Of a stretch of DNA of 64,000 nt, positions 1-15,200 are shown one piece after another. The notes beneath the pieces were generated by a model. It did not search any database. It saw only the letters and a list, made by a program, of their open reading frames with translations, and was not told where the DNA came from. The DNA lies in the NCBI RefSeq assembly GCF_021018805.1, contig NC_086247.1, forward strand, positions 119,757,094 through 119,821,093, in the 5' to 3' direction. Numbering within the stretch: the first letter of the stretch is position 1; each line of letters begins with the position of its first letter. The translations under genes were made by a program, and so were the position numbers. The DNA comes from Prinia subflava (Eukaryota; Chordata; Aves; Passeriformes; Cisticolidae).

Positions 1-2418
<2,418 letters not shown>

Positions 2419-5400
2419 GGCATTGGCTTAGTAATATAGTTACAAATGGTGAGGATTTTCAGTGGCTGTGAGAGTAGCAACTCAAAAGGATGGATTTCTA
2501 AAAGGAAACAATTCTCTCTTCACACAAGATCCTGCTCATCTAGAGGCATACAGCATGTGATCTGAAGCTCAGGACTGTGCTAAAATAGCCATACCTGGCC
2601 CTTGCTCACAGCTGGCTAGCAGCCAGTAAACTTAGTGTGGGATGAGTACCCTCCATCTGTCTGCAACTCTCTCTATAGATATACCCTGAGGCTTCCTGGA
2701 AGCAGCTTCCAGCTTCCTCAGTTTGCAGAGCTCACAGGGGCTTAGAAATGCCTATGGGGTACTTTTAGGAATAATATTAAGTTGCTCTTTCCAAGCTAAG
2801 GAGTATAAAAGTGTAGCAGTGGTCCATTTTTGTTTTTTCTTTCTATACTCTGTCCTGGGAATCTTTCACAAACACTTGGTGTTTTCAACACTGAGCTTTC
2901 CCCACACATACACTTCTCAGGTCTCATTAAGAGAGGTTCAGGGTCATTTTGCAAGTCTCAAAGGAGCCATAAAGAATGGGAGGAGTTCATGGCATTGTAT
3001 GTGTTTTTTCTGTCAAACAGGAGGTTGAGAAGTAGATAACAATAAAAAATTCCTGGAAACCAAAATAAGAAGCAAATAAATGTCAAATAAGGTAAATCTT
3101 AGTACAACATTCAGCAAATTCTAGTACACACCTTAGGCAGCCCAGAAGTTTGTTTAAAAAGCTTGCATCGTGTAGTATTTAGAAGAGAAGCAGTGAGAGA
3201 CCTTGTCTCTTCTGAAGAGCTGTAGAGTACCCCTGACTCTCTCCTGCCAGCCACCTGCCACACACACCTCCGCTGCCCCGTCTGGGATCACAGACCTGAA
3301 AAGCATTTTTAAAAGGTCAAAACTGCAAACTGGAATCAAATCCTAGATTTCCTTTCAGTGATCTGTGTTGAGCACAAGATAACAATACACTGTGAAGAAT
3401 CTTCCTTCTCAAATACATCCTTTCATGATGATGGAAGGATTTGAGATTTAGCAATTACTCCATTTGAAGAATAAAGGATAATGGGGATGGAGTTTTTCCA
3501 CCTTATCATCAGTGAGCATCCTGTGTCACATGATACAACTACACACCACAGAGACCTCCTCCTATTGCCCAACAGAGTTTGACTTGCCAAGGTGAATATA
3601 AAGCCACTCTTAAAAAACAATGTTTAACAAATAGCCCTATTGACATCAATGATGTTAATGCATAATGCATAGTGCTCGCCAGGCTAAGGGCAGTGCAGGC
3701 CACTTCTGGGGTAAGGGCTCTATTTCCAAGAAAAAGTGTTACAAGTCAGCTGAGAAAACCTTAAAAATCCATTTAGAATACAGAGTTAGGAGAAAGGACT
3801 TTCCCCTCAGACTGTGAGAGAAACTGGGAAAAGTCCTAAAAGACCTGACTGTACTGTTCATGACACTGGAGTCTTTCCAGGGCTGCAACTAATTCCCAGC
3901 CTCATCTAACACTAAAAATGGATTTCAGATTTACTCAGACTAGAAAAATACATTGTGAGGTGAAACTTGACTTGTGAGCTCATCCCATACTTAGAGAACA
4001 GGAAATATAAAATAGTCAAGAAGTCTCTGAGAAATGCAAAGTAAAAGTGGAAAGATCAAAAAGGAAACCACAAGAGGGCAGATGGACTACATAATGGATG
4101 ATGAAACTATTAAATACAGAAGGAAAAAAAGGAAAGATGTCTTATCTCTTAAGAGAAACTTCATCTGTGGAAACAAGTATTTTATTCAGAAGATGACAAG
4201 TTAGGAACATGAAGGGAATTCTACTTTTTCCTCTTAAAGATAGTGCAACTTTTAGTAGCTGAACGGTGTTGTATCAATGGTCATGGAGAGTTGGAGGTAC
4301 CTCAATTATCCATGGGAAGGACTGACATATACACCTTTACTCCTACATGCTTCAGCCTCTCTGAAGGGACTGGCAAGCAAAATGACAATTAAATCCTTGG
4401 TCTTGTGACAGAGACTTTTAAATGCTTTCTAGCAGTGAATTCAGAGCTCAAATGATAGGCCAAGTCTTTATACACAGAGGAAATCACATAACCATTTGAA
4501 CATAACACTTGAAAGGAGACTAGTTAGGAAAGGGATTACTTGCAGGAATAAGGTATGCATGGCTGGGATCACATGCTTGCAGAGACTTTCTTCACTTATG
4601 GAGATCACCATAGTATTCTTGAAGTCCGTGGTAAAGCACTCCCTTACTTTAGTGGGGTAGTATTCACCTATATTCACTTTACTCCTAGCAAGCTACTCAA
4701 CTGCTGTCCCAGAGATTTTTAGTATCTTTTCTCTTTCCTTAATGTGCTTGAGCTCTGGATCAGTCCTTTTCACAACTGAATTTTCTAGAGGACACTCTGT
4801 TTTGGGGCACATCAGCTGGGATCCTGCCAGTTACCACCAGTGCATTCCTTGGGGAAATAGTCTGGACCTGCAGCTTTCCTACTAAGGCAATCTGGCAATT
4901 CTGATGCCTGCTTAAAAAGGATGCCAGAAACTTTGCCAAACTGGGTGGTACTACGATGTGGAGAATAAAGCACAGGCTCAGTTTATAGCCTGAGAGATGA
5001 AGGCTTAGCTGAGAGTGTCTGCTTAGCTATTTCCAGGTTCCTTGACTAGAAAAACCTCAAACCACCAGCTGCCCCTTCTAGCAAATGCAGACTGTTCATC
5101 TTCCTTTAAAAATGGCTTTGTTTTCTGCACTAAAACATTTAAAAACTCCCAGTCCCATTGCCTATCTGCTATGTACATTATTGTAAATGCCTTAGAGTAA
5201 AATGTAAAAAGTCTGATTTCAAAGGTTCTTTTTTTTAATATTCACTCTACTGTGTGTTTTATTCTTATACTTATTCCCCTTTTACTCTGTGGCATACAAT
5301 AAAAAGAAGCACATGCTTATGCTTAAAGTTTCAGTCCAAGTTCTGCTTAAATTCACAGGAGTTTTCCACTGACTCAAGAGGGAAGTGATCTGATTCCAAA

Positions 5401-5889
5401 AGACAAAACAGCGTTGAAAGAAAACAACTTGTTTAGTCAGATTAAACCCCACATTTCTTGACATCAGTTCACACTGATACAGAGATAATGTGAAGGTCGT
5501 GTGCTCTGAACTATACAAATATTCTCATCATGGCACAGTTTATAGAAGAAACTGTGTTAATATCAAAATCTGCAGACAAATTATTTGGAAGGGCTTGTAA
5601 CAGGTGTAAATATGGGAAGTATCCTCACTAGAAATGTGTGCTGTCTGTTACACATACAGATCTAGAAACCAGATTGGAAACACTGTAGGAGAAGTAGGGT
5701 GGATTCTTCCCTGTCTTGTACTGTTCTAAATCAACAGTTTTCAGTTCATTGGTATATACCGCCTCAATCAAAAGTCAATTTTGACACATAAAATTTCAGA
5801 ATGTAATGCATCTTAGTCCTTGAGAAAAAGATGTTTATAAAATGTATTCCTTGTGTCACATGCCAAAACACAGCAACAGATGGAATGAA
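2419..5889. other. Intergenic, nothing recognised
   Basis: Moderately AT-rich sequence with ORFs of at most about 100 codons and no domain I recognise. No clear CR1 landmarks. Confidence 0.55.
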
Positions 5890-6289
5890 GGTTTTTTATG
5901 TTATATGGGGGATGGGACCTGGGGCACTTTGGCTGGACTCTCAGCTGCTTGTTCCAATCTAGCCCAGGTCAATATGACCACAGCACTTACTCCACCATTA
6001 TTTCATGATCTCTGAGGGACAGCACACTGTGGAAGGGGCCTACACTGGGGCAGTTCCTGAAGAACTATGGCCTGTGGGAAGGACTCACACTGGAGAAGTT
6101 CCTGAAAGAGCTGTGGAAGGGATCCCACACTGGGCCAGAGAAAGGATTCATCTCCCTTAGGATGAGGAAGCAGCAGCAGAAACAACATGTGATGAACTGA
6201 CTGGAACCACCACTCCTCATCTCCCTGCACTGCTGGGGAGGAGAAGAGAGAAAATCTGGAGTAAAATTGCATACAGATATCATCTGCTG
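5890..6289 (+). mobile_element. Avian LTR-like endogenous retrovirus relic, left part
   Basis: From about 6000 the sequence resembles a bird LTR family I know from memory. It has two to three tandem units of roughly 45 bases with the pattern GGAAGG..CACACTGG..AGTTCCTGAA, followed by a segment containing GTGATGAACTGACTGGAACC. The left limit near 5890 is a guess. The element is interrupted at about 6290 by a tRNA-derived SINE and appears to resume after 6400. No retroviral gene frame survives. I cannot name the subfamily with certainty. Confidence 0.6.
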
Positions 6290-6398
6290 AATATTCTGAG
6301 TTGGAAGGGACTCTTGAGTGTACAGTCCATACAGGGATTGAATCCATAACCTTGGCATTATTAGCACCATGCTCTAACCAACTGAGCTAATCCTATGG
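6290..6398 (-). mobile_element. tRNA-Ile-derived SINE (TguSINE1 type)
   Basis: On the - strand the sequence begins like tRNA-Ile, with an A-box region (TTAGCTCAGTTGGTTAGAGC), a GTGCTAATAA anticodon arm, and a B-box-like GATTCAATCC. It then passes into a short tail reading TCCCTTCCAACTCAGAATATTC, which resembles the CR1 3' end. A tRNA-Ile head with a CR1-like tail is the build of the passerine SINE known as TguSINE1, presumably mobilised by CR1 machinery. It sits inside the LTR-like relic, so it is the younger of the two. I could not see a clear target-site duplication. It is not a working tRNA gene, since the acceptor stem is not paired. Confidence 0.85.
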
Positions 6399-6399
6399 G

Positions 6400-6677
6400 A
6401 CATTTGAAGGAAGGAGAGGTGGGGAGAAGGTGGTTTTAAGATTTGCTTTCCTTGTATTAGACTACCCTGATTTTGATTTGTAACAAATTCAATTAATTTC
6501 CCCAAGTCAAGTTTGTTTTGCCCATTTCATTAATCAGTGAGTGATCTCTCCCTGTCTGTATCTCAACTCATGCATGAGCCTTTCATTTTATTTTTCTTTC
6601 CCCTGTCTAGTTGAGGAGTGAAGTGACAGAGGGGCTTTAGAGGGCACCTGGTATGTAGCCAGCGTAAAACCACCACA
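6400..6677 (+). mobile_element. Avian LTR-like relic, right part
   Basis: Sequence after the SINE continues the same remembered bird LTR family: a GGTGGTTTTAAGATTTG segment, an AT-rich stretch around 6475-6500 where a degenerate poly(A) signal would be expected, then GTGAGTGATCTCTCCCTGTC, and an ending in ACCACCACA at about 6677. The CA end fits an LTR terminus. It appears to be a solo or truncated copy with no internal region next to it. Confidence 0.6.
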
Positions 6678-8924
6678 GTCATACATGATCCAGTTTGAGA
6701 AATGAATTAAGATTTAAATCCATTACAAGTTATGGAGTATCAGTTGGGTGGTAAATGTAGTCTACCAGCTGAACAGCTACATCAGGTACCTGTTGTTTTC
6801 TTTTTGTTTCTTTCCTTTTCTTTCTTTTCTCTCCTACAGGGCTGTGACAAACAAGTTTACACACAGCTCTAATACTCTGTTTCAAATTTCTGCTCTCAGT
6901 TGTTCATAATTTTGCTTCAGTCAAAACAATGTTAATTAAGTTACGTTGCCTATGTAATAAATACAAAAAATGTCAGAATTAACTCTGACCCTCTATGTAT
7001 AGCAGAAAGCAGGCTATCACATAATATTTTTTCTATAATTCTTTTATTGCATTGGGCAAACAATAAGTTACTCTTTCTAATGATTTGTTCCAGGAGTTCT
7101 ATTCCTCCCCCTAATTGTGTCACAAAGATATTACATGAAATAGCATCATAAAGGTGGTTTTTTGTGTTTTAGTCAAAGATCCGCCTAAGCTTTTTGAAAA
7201 AAAATCCCAGAACTACCTTTTGTAGCACTCTTATTATTTTATCTAAATAAATAACTAAACACAAAGGTTGAGTTTGGCCATTTTGGTTCTTTGCAGTACA
7301 TACAAGCTATTTCCTCCAAATTCTTATGTACAGAAACATTAAGGTTGGAAAGTATCCAAGATCACCAAGTCCAACTATAGATCCAACACCACCATATCAA
7401 CTAAGCCACAGCTCTAAGTGCCATCCTGACTTGTTCCTTGAACACTTTTAGGGATGGTAATAGAATTATATAGAATTATAGAGTTACATATATGAAATAT
7501 ACTTCTAGGTATAGATAAAATTGGTTTAGCTCTGCATGGTCCGGTAGCTATTCTTAGAGTATCTTCAAAGAAGAAAAAAAAAGAAATACCACTTATAATT
7601 TCCTGTATTCCTATCATTTGTTTTCTTTTTTCATATCTGATACAACTAGTTTTTTTCTCCCAGGCAGAGGTGAGATAAGAATAAATCACTGTGATTCTGC
7701 ATTGCCCCTGCCTTCAAGACTCCTTGTCCCTCCTTCATGAGGTGAAGAAATCTTGTTTGGGTGTTAAGTATATCCCTTGACCCACTGATCACAGAAAATC
7801 CTTCCATCTCTGAGGAGTTTTCTTAGTACAGAGGAAGCACCCCTGCTGAGAAAATCATTGTTATCCAATTTGCAGTGCAATCACTTATCCACCCACATCT
7901 CCTGAGCTCAACTTATACCAGAAGCCCTCAGGTAATGGTCATGGAACTCACCACCTTCTGCCTCATCATCTACGAATTTTAATTCTCATTGCCCTCTGAG
8001 TTAAGTCAAGTATTTTGCCTGTAGGAATCCAATTTTATATTTAATATACAAAGCAATGGTAAATTATTGTGGGAATATCAGACCACTTATTTATCTCAGG
8101 TTGAAAGTATAGCTTACAACAACTTACAACAACCTTAGCCAGAGTGTTAACAATTATATTTTTTCTATCACATAATTTATAAAGAACATATTCAGGAACT
8201 TAGAAATCCTAAAAAACACAGGTTTCTTTAAAAGTTCATTAGTTACTACCTACATTGAAATTTGAATCAAAATGAAAATTGGAATTGAAGTGCATGATCT
8301 CTCTTGTCAAACAGCTTATATTGTTGATCTGTGAATGAAAGGAAAAATAAGATGATGCCATGCTACCTAAAGGAGATTCCAGCAGAGCTAGAGTCAGAAC
8401 TAAATTAAATTAAATTCTGTAATTACAATGTTTGATTGTACTTAGGTTAGCAACTTTTCCAAGGAAACTTCCTGTTTAGATTTCTATTTTTTATGTAGCC
8501 TTCCTTTTTGAAGTTACAGTGAGGCACATACTAAATAAAAATGTACTATAGAGTAAATACTGAATAGTATCCAGTTCAGCTTATAATTTTATTATTTTGT
8601 AAGTAATTTCATGCCACATATATGCAATCCACCCCTTTCAGAATAAGATGGAACACCTGATTGTACAATCACTTACAGAAAACAGATGTACTTTACAAGT
8701 TCTTGGTTATGTATCCATGAGGTGTATTTTCTAAATGTAAATAGAAAGGCAAAGCTTGATTTAATAAACTCATATTTCAAGAAAGCAATGCAGAGAGAAT
8801 AAAGTTAGCATTTATGTGTGGGTGTTATTTTTTAAGTACTGCAAGTGAGGTATAATTTACTAATGTGAGTCAAGCCAGAACAACAAGGCTACTTTGTTCA
8901 TTTGGTGCTTTCTGTTCCATCTAG
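6678..8924. other. Intergenic, AT-rich, apart from the CR1 fragment at 7.3 kb
   Basis: A pyrimidine tract TTTCTTTTCTCTCCTACAG at about 6822-6839 resembles a splice acceptor on the + strand, but the frame after it closes quickly. The rest shows no recognisable feature other than the CR1 fragment. Confidence 0.5.
7322..7460 (-). mobile_element. CR1 LINE 3' fragment
   Basis: The + strand reads AGGTTGGAAAGTATCCAAGATCACCAAGTCCAAC in substance (shown here as key blocks GGTTGGAAAG and CACCAAGTCCAAC), the reverse complement of the CR1 3' end, followed by a block resembling the CR1 3'UTR near 7415-7460. It is old and diverged. Confidence 0.7.
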
Positions 8925-9109
8925 GCGATATGAGAGTCGAAGGAGCCAAAAAAAGAGCCTTAACACATGAAATTTTGAACTCTCTGACATCTGCAGCAAG
9001 AGAGGCCAAAGTTCTGCAGAGATTTAACTATTCCCATAGGATTTTCAGGCACGCTGTCAAGGCAGCCAGTATAGCCAGGAGTTTAGTGCAACAGCTGTCC
9101 TGTAAATAA
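8925..9109 (+). CDS. Possible 3'-terminal coding exon of an unidentified gene
   Basis: After a pyrimidine-rich tract and CTAG at 8921-8924, an open frame runs from 8927 to a TAA at 9107-9109, giving 60 residues (or 59 from the ATG at 8930). The peptide is basic and helix-prone, with Ala/Lys/Arg/Ser-rich stretches such as AKKRALTHEI and AVKAASIARS, and few low-complexity runs. Codon use looks more like coding than the surrounding DNA. An AATAAA overlaps the stop (9105-9110). I recognise no family. It is not part of JAZF1 or, as far as I can tell, CREB5. It could be the last exon of a small bird gene, a remnant of a retrocopy, or a chance ORF; no upstream exon partner is evident. Treat as a candidate only. 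Confidence 0.25.
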
Positions 9110-10482
9110 ATAGAGGACAATATTTTTCAGGGATTGATATCTTCACCAACACTTGTCAAGATGGACTTAAACCCACAGAAAAGCAGTTCTCTGTAACAGT
9201 GGAGGGTTTTTTTTGCTCTGAGCCACTCAGACAAACCTGAGTTTGCAGTACCCCCTGCTGTCCTTGAGAAACCCAAGGCTGAATAATTCCTGCTCCTGTG
9301 TTACCTGCTGTTGCCCCTCCAACACTGAATATGTTTAAGTTATCTCACATGCAGATATCAATACATTTTTCTGGTTATTCTTTTCACCCATCTTGCAGTG
9401 AAAATGGACCAACATTTTCTTCAACAGTAAAGCTTCATTCTTTTTAAAGTGAAGGTAGAGTTTGCTATATGGAAATCAACAAAACAAAACAAATGGTTTA
9501 CAGAAAAATTTATGCATCATCTGTTATCTGCAAGACCTCGGACACAAAAATGAACCCACATTTAAGCCCCAACAAAAAACAAAACAAATATTTAATGTCC
9601 AAAGTATTTAAAATGTGTTTTAGCATAGAGGCTGAAAGCACCAATGGGCCTTGAATTCTCTGGAAAAGTTATATAACTTACTCATAGTAATTTACAGTTT
9701 TTGCTCCAATCATATTGTCATATTAGGAGGTTAAAGGTACTAGTCTATGAAATCCAGTTGGCAAATCCTGAAGGTCAATAAGGTTTTACCTAATACATTT
9801 ATAGCCCAGTTTCTATATTACAAAAGACCATTCAAATATACATATGCCACAAGAAACAGTCTTACCTTCTTTAGAAAACCTGTCAGGATTCTAGTTTAAA
9901 CAGGAACTTGCAAAGAAAATGTAAAAGGCAAGAATCTGTGCTTACAAAATGTTCAAACTGATATCCTTAGGCCACAGTGCAACCCAAACTCTCATGGTTT
10001 CCAGCATGAAATATATTCATGGTAAAAGCATGAACAACACCTAGGAAATGCAAAGTACACTAAATGTACTAGTTCAACAGACATCTCAAAATTCCATAGG
10101 CCATCTTTTTGGTTGGAAAGAAAAAAAAGGTTTTCTGAAGGAAAACAGTATTTCATGAAAGAACCCTTGGCCACATAACTTGAATGACGCCATCACCTGT
10201 TTCAGCAACAAACTGATAAAAGTTACTTTAATAGACATGACTCATAACAGGATTTTTAAAAATAATAACCATACTTCTAAATATAATGATCCCATGCTGT
10301 ATGTTGTCAACTATTGCTCATAGTTTTTCCTGGGTCAGCTTTACTGTGTAGTGAAGAGTCACAAAATCTTTTTTTCAGTTTTGGAGATTTTAAAAAACTT
10401 TTCAAGAAGAGAGGAGATGGCTAGAACTGCCTAATTACTTTGGCTTAGAATATGCATGGAGTAGTGTGTTATGTATAATTAA

Positions 10483-10925
10483 AATCACAAAATCACAGAA
10501 TAATTTAACTCAGAAGGGGTCTCTGCCTAGCCCAGTACCCAACCAAGAGCAGGTTTCTTGGAGCTTTGTCCAGCCAAATTCAGGCTCTCTCCGAAGGATG
10601 GAGATTGCCCACCTTCTCTGGGCACTCATTCCAAAGCTTGACCACCCTCATGGCCAGACACCTCATGACACAGATTTTCCTAATATCTAATCAATATTTC
10701 CCATTATCTGATTTTATCTGATTATTCTCACTTTTCCTGTCCCTGTTTACCACTGAGAGAGGTCTGGCTGATGATGTGGGTAGGAAAGTAAGACGATTCC
10801 CCTGTACCTTTCTCCTCTGCTGATTGAAGAAAGTCTCTCCCTACACATCATGTGCAGCAGTCCCTGATCATCTTGGCTGTCCTCTGCTGTACCCATCACA
10901 GTATGTCAGCATCCTTATACTGGAG
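10483..10925 (-). mobile_element. CR1 LINE 3' fragment, about 440 bases
   Basis: It begins with AATCACAGAATAA, the reversed CR1 tail. Typical CR1 3'UTR blocks follow, including CTGGGCACTCATTCCAAAGC, TTCCTAATATCTAATC, CACCCTCATGGCC and a GGCTGTCCTCTGCTG block. The ORF across it (10466-10690) is an artefact. Confidence 0.85.
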
Positions 10926-10977
10926 AGTCAAAAACTCACAAGTAACAAGTAAAGGCTGTTACATGTTCTTCTATACC

Positions 10978-11036
10978 ATACGTGTACTACATATGCATAC
11001 AAATATATGTATATGAGAGAGAAAGAGAGAGAGGGG
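10978..11036 (+). repeat. Low-complexity TA/CA then GA-rich tract
   Basis: Alternating ATATG/ATAC sequence passes into GAGAGAGAAAGAGAGAGAGG. It is a short compound microsatellite. Confidence 0.75.
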
Positions 11037-12039
11037 AAAGGCAAAAATACTTTGCATTCCAAGTAGTATTGTCTTGATTAGACTTTCATTTTTAGGGCCT
11101 CATTACTTTTATTCCATTATTTTCACTTCAATTTTAAATTTATTATTCCTTTAAATAATTAATTGTATCTGAGGGGCAAAAAAAAGAAGGAGATATTTGT
11201 GGCTCTTAAACTGCAAACACACATAATTGTTGGGGGAAAATCATGTGCACTGTAGCTGCTTTTGTGTGTTGAAGGCAGAAACTAAGTGCTAAACTCTGAA
11301 AATGCTCAAATTATTTAAAAAGCCATTAAGTGTTTGGGAAATTAGCATTAACCACACCATTATTCCAGAATACACAGAGTGAATGTTCACATGGTCACCA
11401 CACATAACAAACAAAACCAGAAAACCACCAGTGTTCAGTAGTGTGGGCTGGCAGTGACAGGACAGAGCATTCCCTTGTGGAGAGAAGGCCCTTTCTGAAG
11501 TTTATTTCCTTCTAAGATAGGAAGGCTTTTTGCCTCTGAAGAGAAGTTCTGTCTAAAGAGCTTGCTTTCAGTTTTGTGGTTACTATTTTTCCAAAAGTTA
11601 TTATCCCACCTGTGAGGGTAACCCTTTTGTTAAGTGATATAAATTACCTTGTGCAAGAAGTGGTGAGATCAGGCTTAATCTGGTCCAAGCTGAGCTTATT
11701 TCAGTTTGTGTTATGTCAACTACTTTAACCAAATGGAAACCAAACCACTTTTATAATAAAGGTGTAGGTAGAGGTTTGCAACTGGAGAGCAGCTTGGGGT
11801 GGATAGAATACATAAGATTTAATGTTTGTAAAACTTCACATAGTGGAATAAAACCAGAAATGGTTGTTGGTGGGGCTGGGTGTTGCGTTTTGGGGGAAAT
11901 CACTTCTTTCCTCCCATGTTTCTTTCTTCTTTCTTTTTAATTATTTTTATTTATTATCATTCAGCTTAGCAGTGAATCAGGACCCTTTTAACACTGCCTT
12001 TTTGAAAAAGTCTAGAAGCTTCAGGAGACTTTCGTTGAC

Positions 12040-12290
12040 TCACAGAATATCCTGATTTGGAATTGATGCACAAGGATCATTGAGTCCATCTCCTGGCCCA
12101 GCACAGGATCATCCTCAAGAGTCACACCATGTGCCTGAAAATATTTTCCAAATGCTTCTGGAAGTCTGTCAGGCTTGGTGCTATGACCACTTCCTGGGAC
12201 TATTCCAATGCCCAAACACCCTGTGGATGAAGATCTTTTTTCTAATATCTAACCTAAACCTTTCCTGGCACAACTTCGAAATTTTATTTG
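12040..12290 (-). mobile_element. CR1 LINE 3' fragment
   Basis: It starts with TCACAGAATATCCTGATTTGGAA and GGATCATTGAGTCCATCTCC (reversed CR1 3' end), then TTCCTGGGACTATTCCAATG and TTTTTTCTAATATCTAACCT, which are CR1 3'UTR landmarks. It is degenerate and 5'-truncated. Confidence 0.85.
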
Positions 12291-15200
12291 AAGAGACCTC
12301 TTTGTTGCTTTGATTATTATTCATGCATCCCTCCCAGTGATTTAAATGAGGCCAGAACAATACTGCAGATATTTGCAGCTGGGATTGACATAGTACTATA
12401 GGGACTTTCTATAGGCAGAATCCTGGCTTCTGTATGTATTCTTTATTTTACTTCTCTAATGCCTTTTTCTCTTTCTGATCACACTAGTAATCTAGCCTCC
12501 ATTCATTTTAGAAGGAAAAGATTTCTAAAGGATATTGCACCTTGCCTGGGTACTTATTAATGCCTGTTCTTGTTCAGTGATTATACAAAGATTTTTTGTA
12601 CAAAGGAGTTGCATTGGCTTGAGTTAAATGGGTTTAGGGAAAAAAAACCACAATGTATTTAGGTCAGTACAAATTCCTGGTTGGAAACTTTTAGATAATC
12701 TCAAATCTTTAACTATATACACTTTAAGTAGTTTACTGAAAACAGCAATGTCAACAAAAAAACTTGTCCTAAAACCACAGAAGTTAATTTTAAGAAACTA
12801 AGTTGCATTTCTGAGTAAATCAGGCCTAGTAAATTCCCCCCGCCCCCCCGTTTTATTTTCAGAGAAGGAAGCATCATATTTGGAAGGAAACACCCATTCC
12901 CACTCCTAAAGTTGTGCAGCTGTAACAAATTGCTTCATGACCATGCAACCTGATTGCTTTTCTTTTGTTTGAAAAGAATGGCATTGAAAAGGAACAGCTT
13001 CAGCTGTAGGTGAGCTAAATTCCTGTTTGCAGATATTCAGTTACTTTTGCTTTTTGTTTAAGGGTCTGAGACTATGCATAAGGATTTTTTTTATTACAAA
13101 AGAAAAAAAAATATTAAAAAGACAATTACTAAGATATGTTTCCTCTGTATTAGGCATATATATAAAAACCTAAACCAACAAAATACATTTGTAATGTTTT
13201 GTACAGATTTGTAAATAATTATTTTATAAATTCTACCCTTCAACTTTTTGCTGTATAGAAACAATGCATTTTTTTAAATTCTCCTAGCCTCTGACATTAT
13301 TGAAGCTTTGTAATAGGATTATTTCTTGACTCTCCAGTTAGCACTATGAGATGGAACAAGGCATTGTTTTGCAGTCCAGAATTGCAAACTACAATCTCCC
13401 TTCCCTGTAGGGTTAAATGGCAGGTTCATTCTTGTCCTTGTTGTCCAGGCACTCCACTAAAGAAACAAGCACAGCTATCAAAACCCTATCACAAATAATG
13501 TAAACATGTATGTGTGTATGTGTATGTTTATGTGCATATTTTTATACATATATATATGTGCATATGTGTATGTATATACATATGGATGTGTGTGTATAAA
13601 AGAAACATTAAAAACATGACTTTATGAATAATTTCCAGAATCCCAAACCTCAAATCCCTGCTCATGCAACACTCAGTTTCTACAATCAAGGGAAAAAAAG
13701 GTAGTCCTCAAATATATACTATAAGCCAGGGAAAGAAGATCCAATAGCCCAGGGCCCTCTAGAAGACTGACTCATTCCTTAGACCATTCACTCCCAACTT
13801 ACTTTAAATTTAGATATGCCAGTGAATTCTTGTGCTACTTCTGGTGAGTCCAAAGAAAAACACGGTCTTTGTCCCTCAAAAAGCTTTAAGGGATCTGCAA
13901 ACACTAAAAATTGATGGGTTTCAAGCCAGGTACCTCACCTGGCTTCAAGTGATTTACTGTATCATGGAGCTGGAGTAAGTGTCTCAACTAAGTAGAACTC
14001 TGGTCATTGGTGATTTTCCAGACCACAACTAAGAGCTAAAAATTACTCCAGAAACCAGAAAGCAGACAGTGCTGACCATAAGATAGATTTACAACATAGC
14101 TGGGAAAGAAATGCAAAATAATAAGCAAAACCCCCTGATTTTTTCTGCAGTAGCTCCAAATTGTTAGACATCAAACTTTCCAACAGAGCAGCCTACATAC
14201 AATGACCAGAGTGTATAACAAATTACAGAACTGCAGTGCTCTTCTGATTTATGACACCCTCACAATCCACTTTGTACTAGTTGTCTGCTCCCCTTTGCAC
14301 TGTGATTTCTGTCCAAAGGGCTCATGTCTCATAACTGAAGAAGATTGATCACCCCCCAAAAACATAGCCTTGCCATCCTTGAACAGGCAACTTCTATCCG
14401 TGGTGACAAGAGAGTCACCAGAGAATGAGCAGCTAGGTGTCCAAAATGTTCTGAAATCAATTAGACAGAAACTATCATTATCTCTTCCAGCTGTTGTACT
14501 GTCTTGCTCTTGCCTTATCCAACCTTGGCCCTTATCCATCACAACCACTTTCTCCTGCTGCTAATGAAGCCAGCTTGGTCACTGAGTGTGGAAAAAAGGA
14601 TAAAAATGACACTGAATGTTTACTCTCTAATAATTACTTATATGCATTAAACAAAGGGAATCCAGCAGGTACTGCATGGATCTCAATAAGGAGATAACCT
14701 GGCTACTGGAAATGCTCAGCCAGGCAAGAATACGACCCTCCAATGGGCACCTCATACTATTTTAGTAGCAAAATAGACAAAATCATTTTGTGATCCAAGG
14801 CAGTGAGAGGCTTAACACTATCATCACAGATCTTAATCCACTTCCAGGAGGAGATGCTAGAGTGTTTTTGTTCTATCCACACACAAAATAATGTAGGTCA
14901 GGGAACACCCTGGCCAAAAGACAGTGTGTTAACTGTCCCCATACAGCCTCAAAACTGAAATGAAAAAACACCAGGTAACATATGGTAATAAGAAGAGTAT
15001 TGGGTAATAATTAAAAATGGATTATCACTAGACAGTAAGGAAATTGTGTGCTTCAAGTGGACAGTTTATGGTCCTTAATAAAGCACTGACAACTACTGCC
15101 AGTGTGGGACCTAACACCTCCCAAACACTGCCAGAAGTAAAAAAGGAGAGGCGTCTCAAACATTAAAGGGAATTATAAGTGCCCTCAAAACTGCTATTAT

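Larger units (their letters stand above)
9110..12039. other. Intergenic, nothing beyond the CR1 fragment and simple repeat
   Basis: Apart from the CR1 fragment at 10483-10925 and the low-complexity tract at 10978, the sequence is AT-rich with short chance ORFs only. Confidence 0.55.

Noticed and set aside
6290..6398. Functional tRNA-Ile gene on the - strand
   Set aside because: The anticodon arm and box motifs are tRNA-like, but the acceptor stem is unpaired and a CR1-like tail follows, so it is a SINE.
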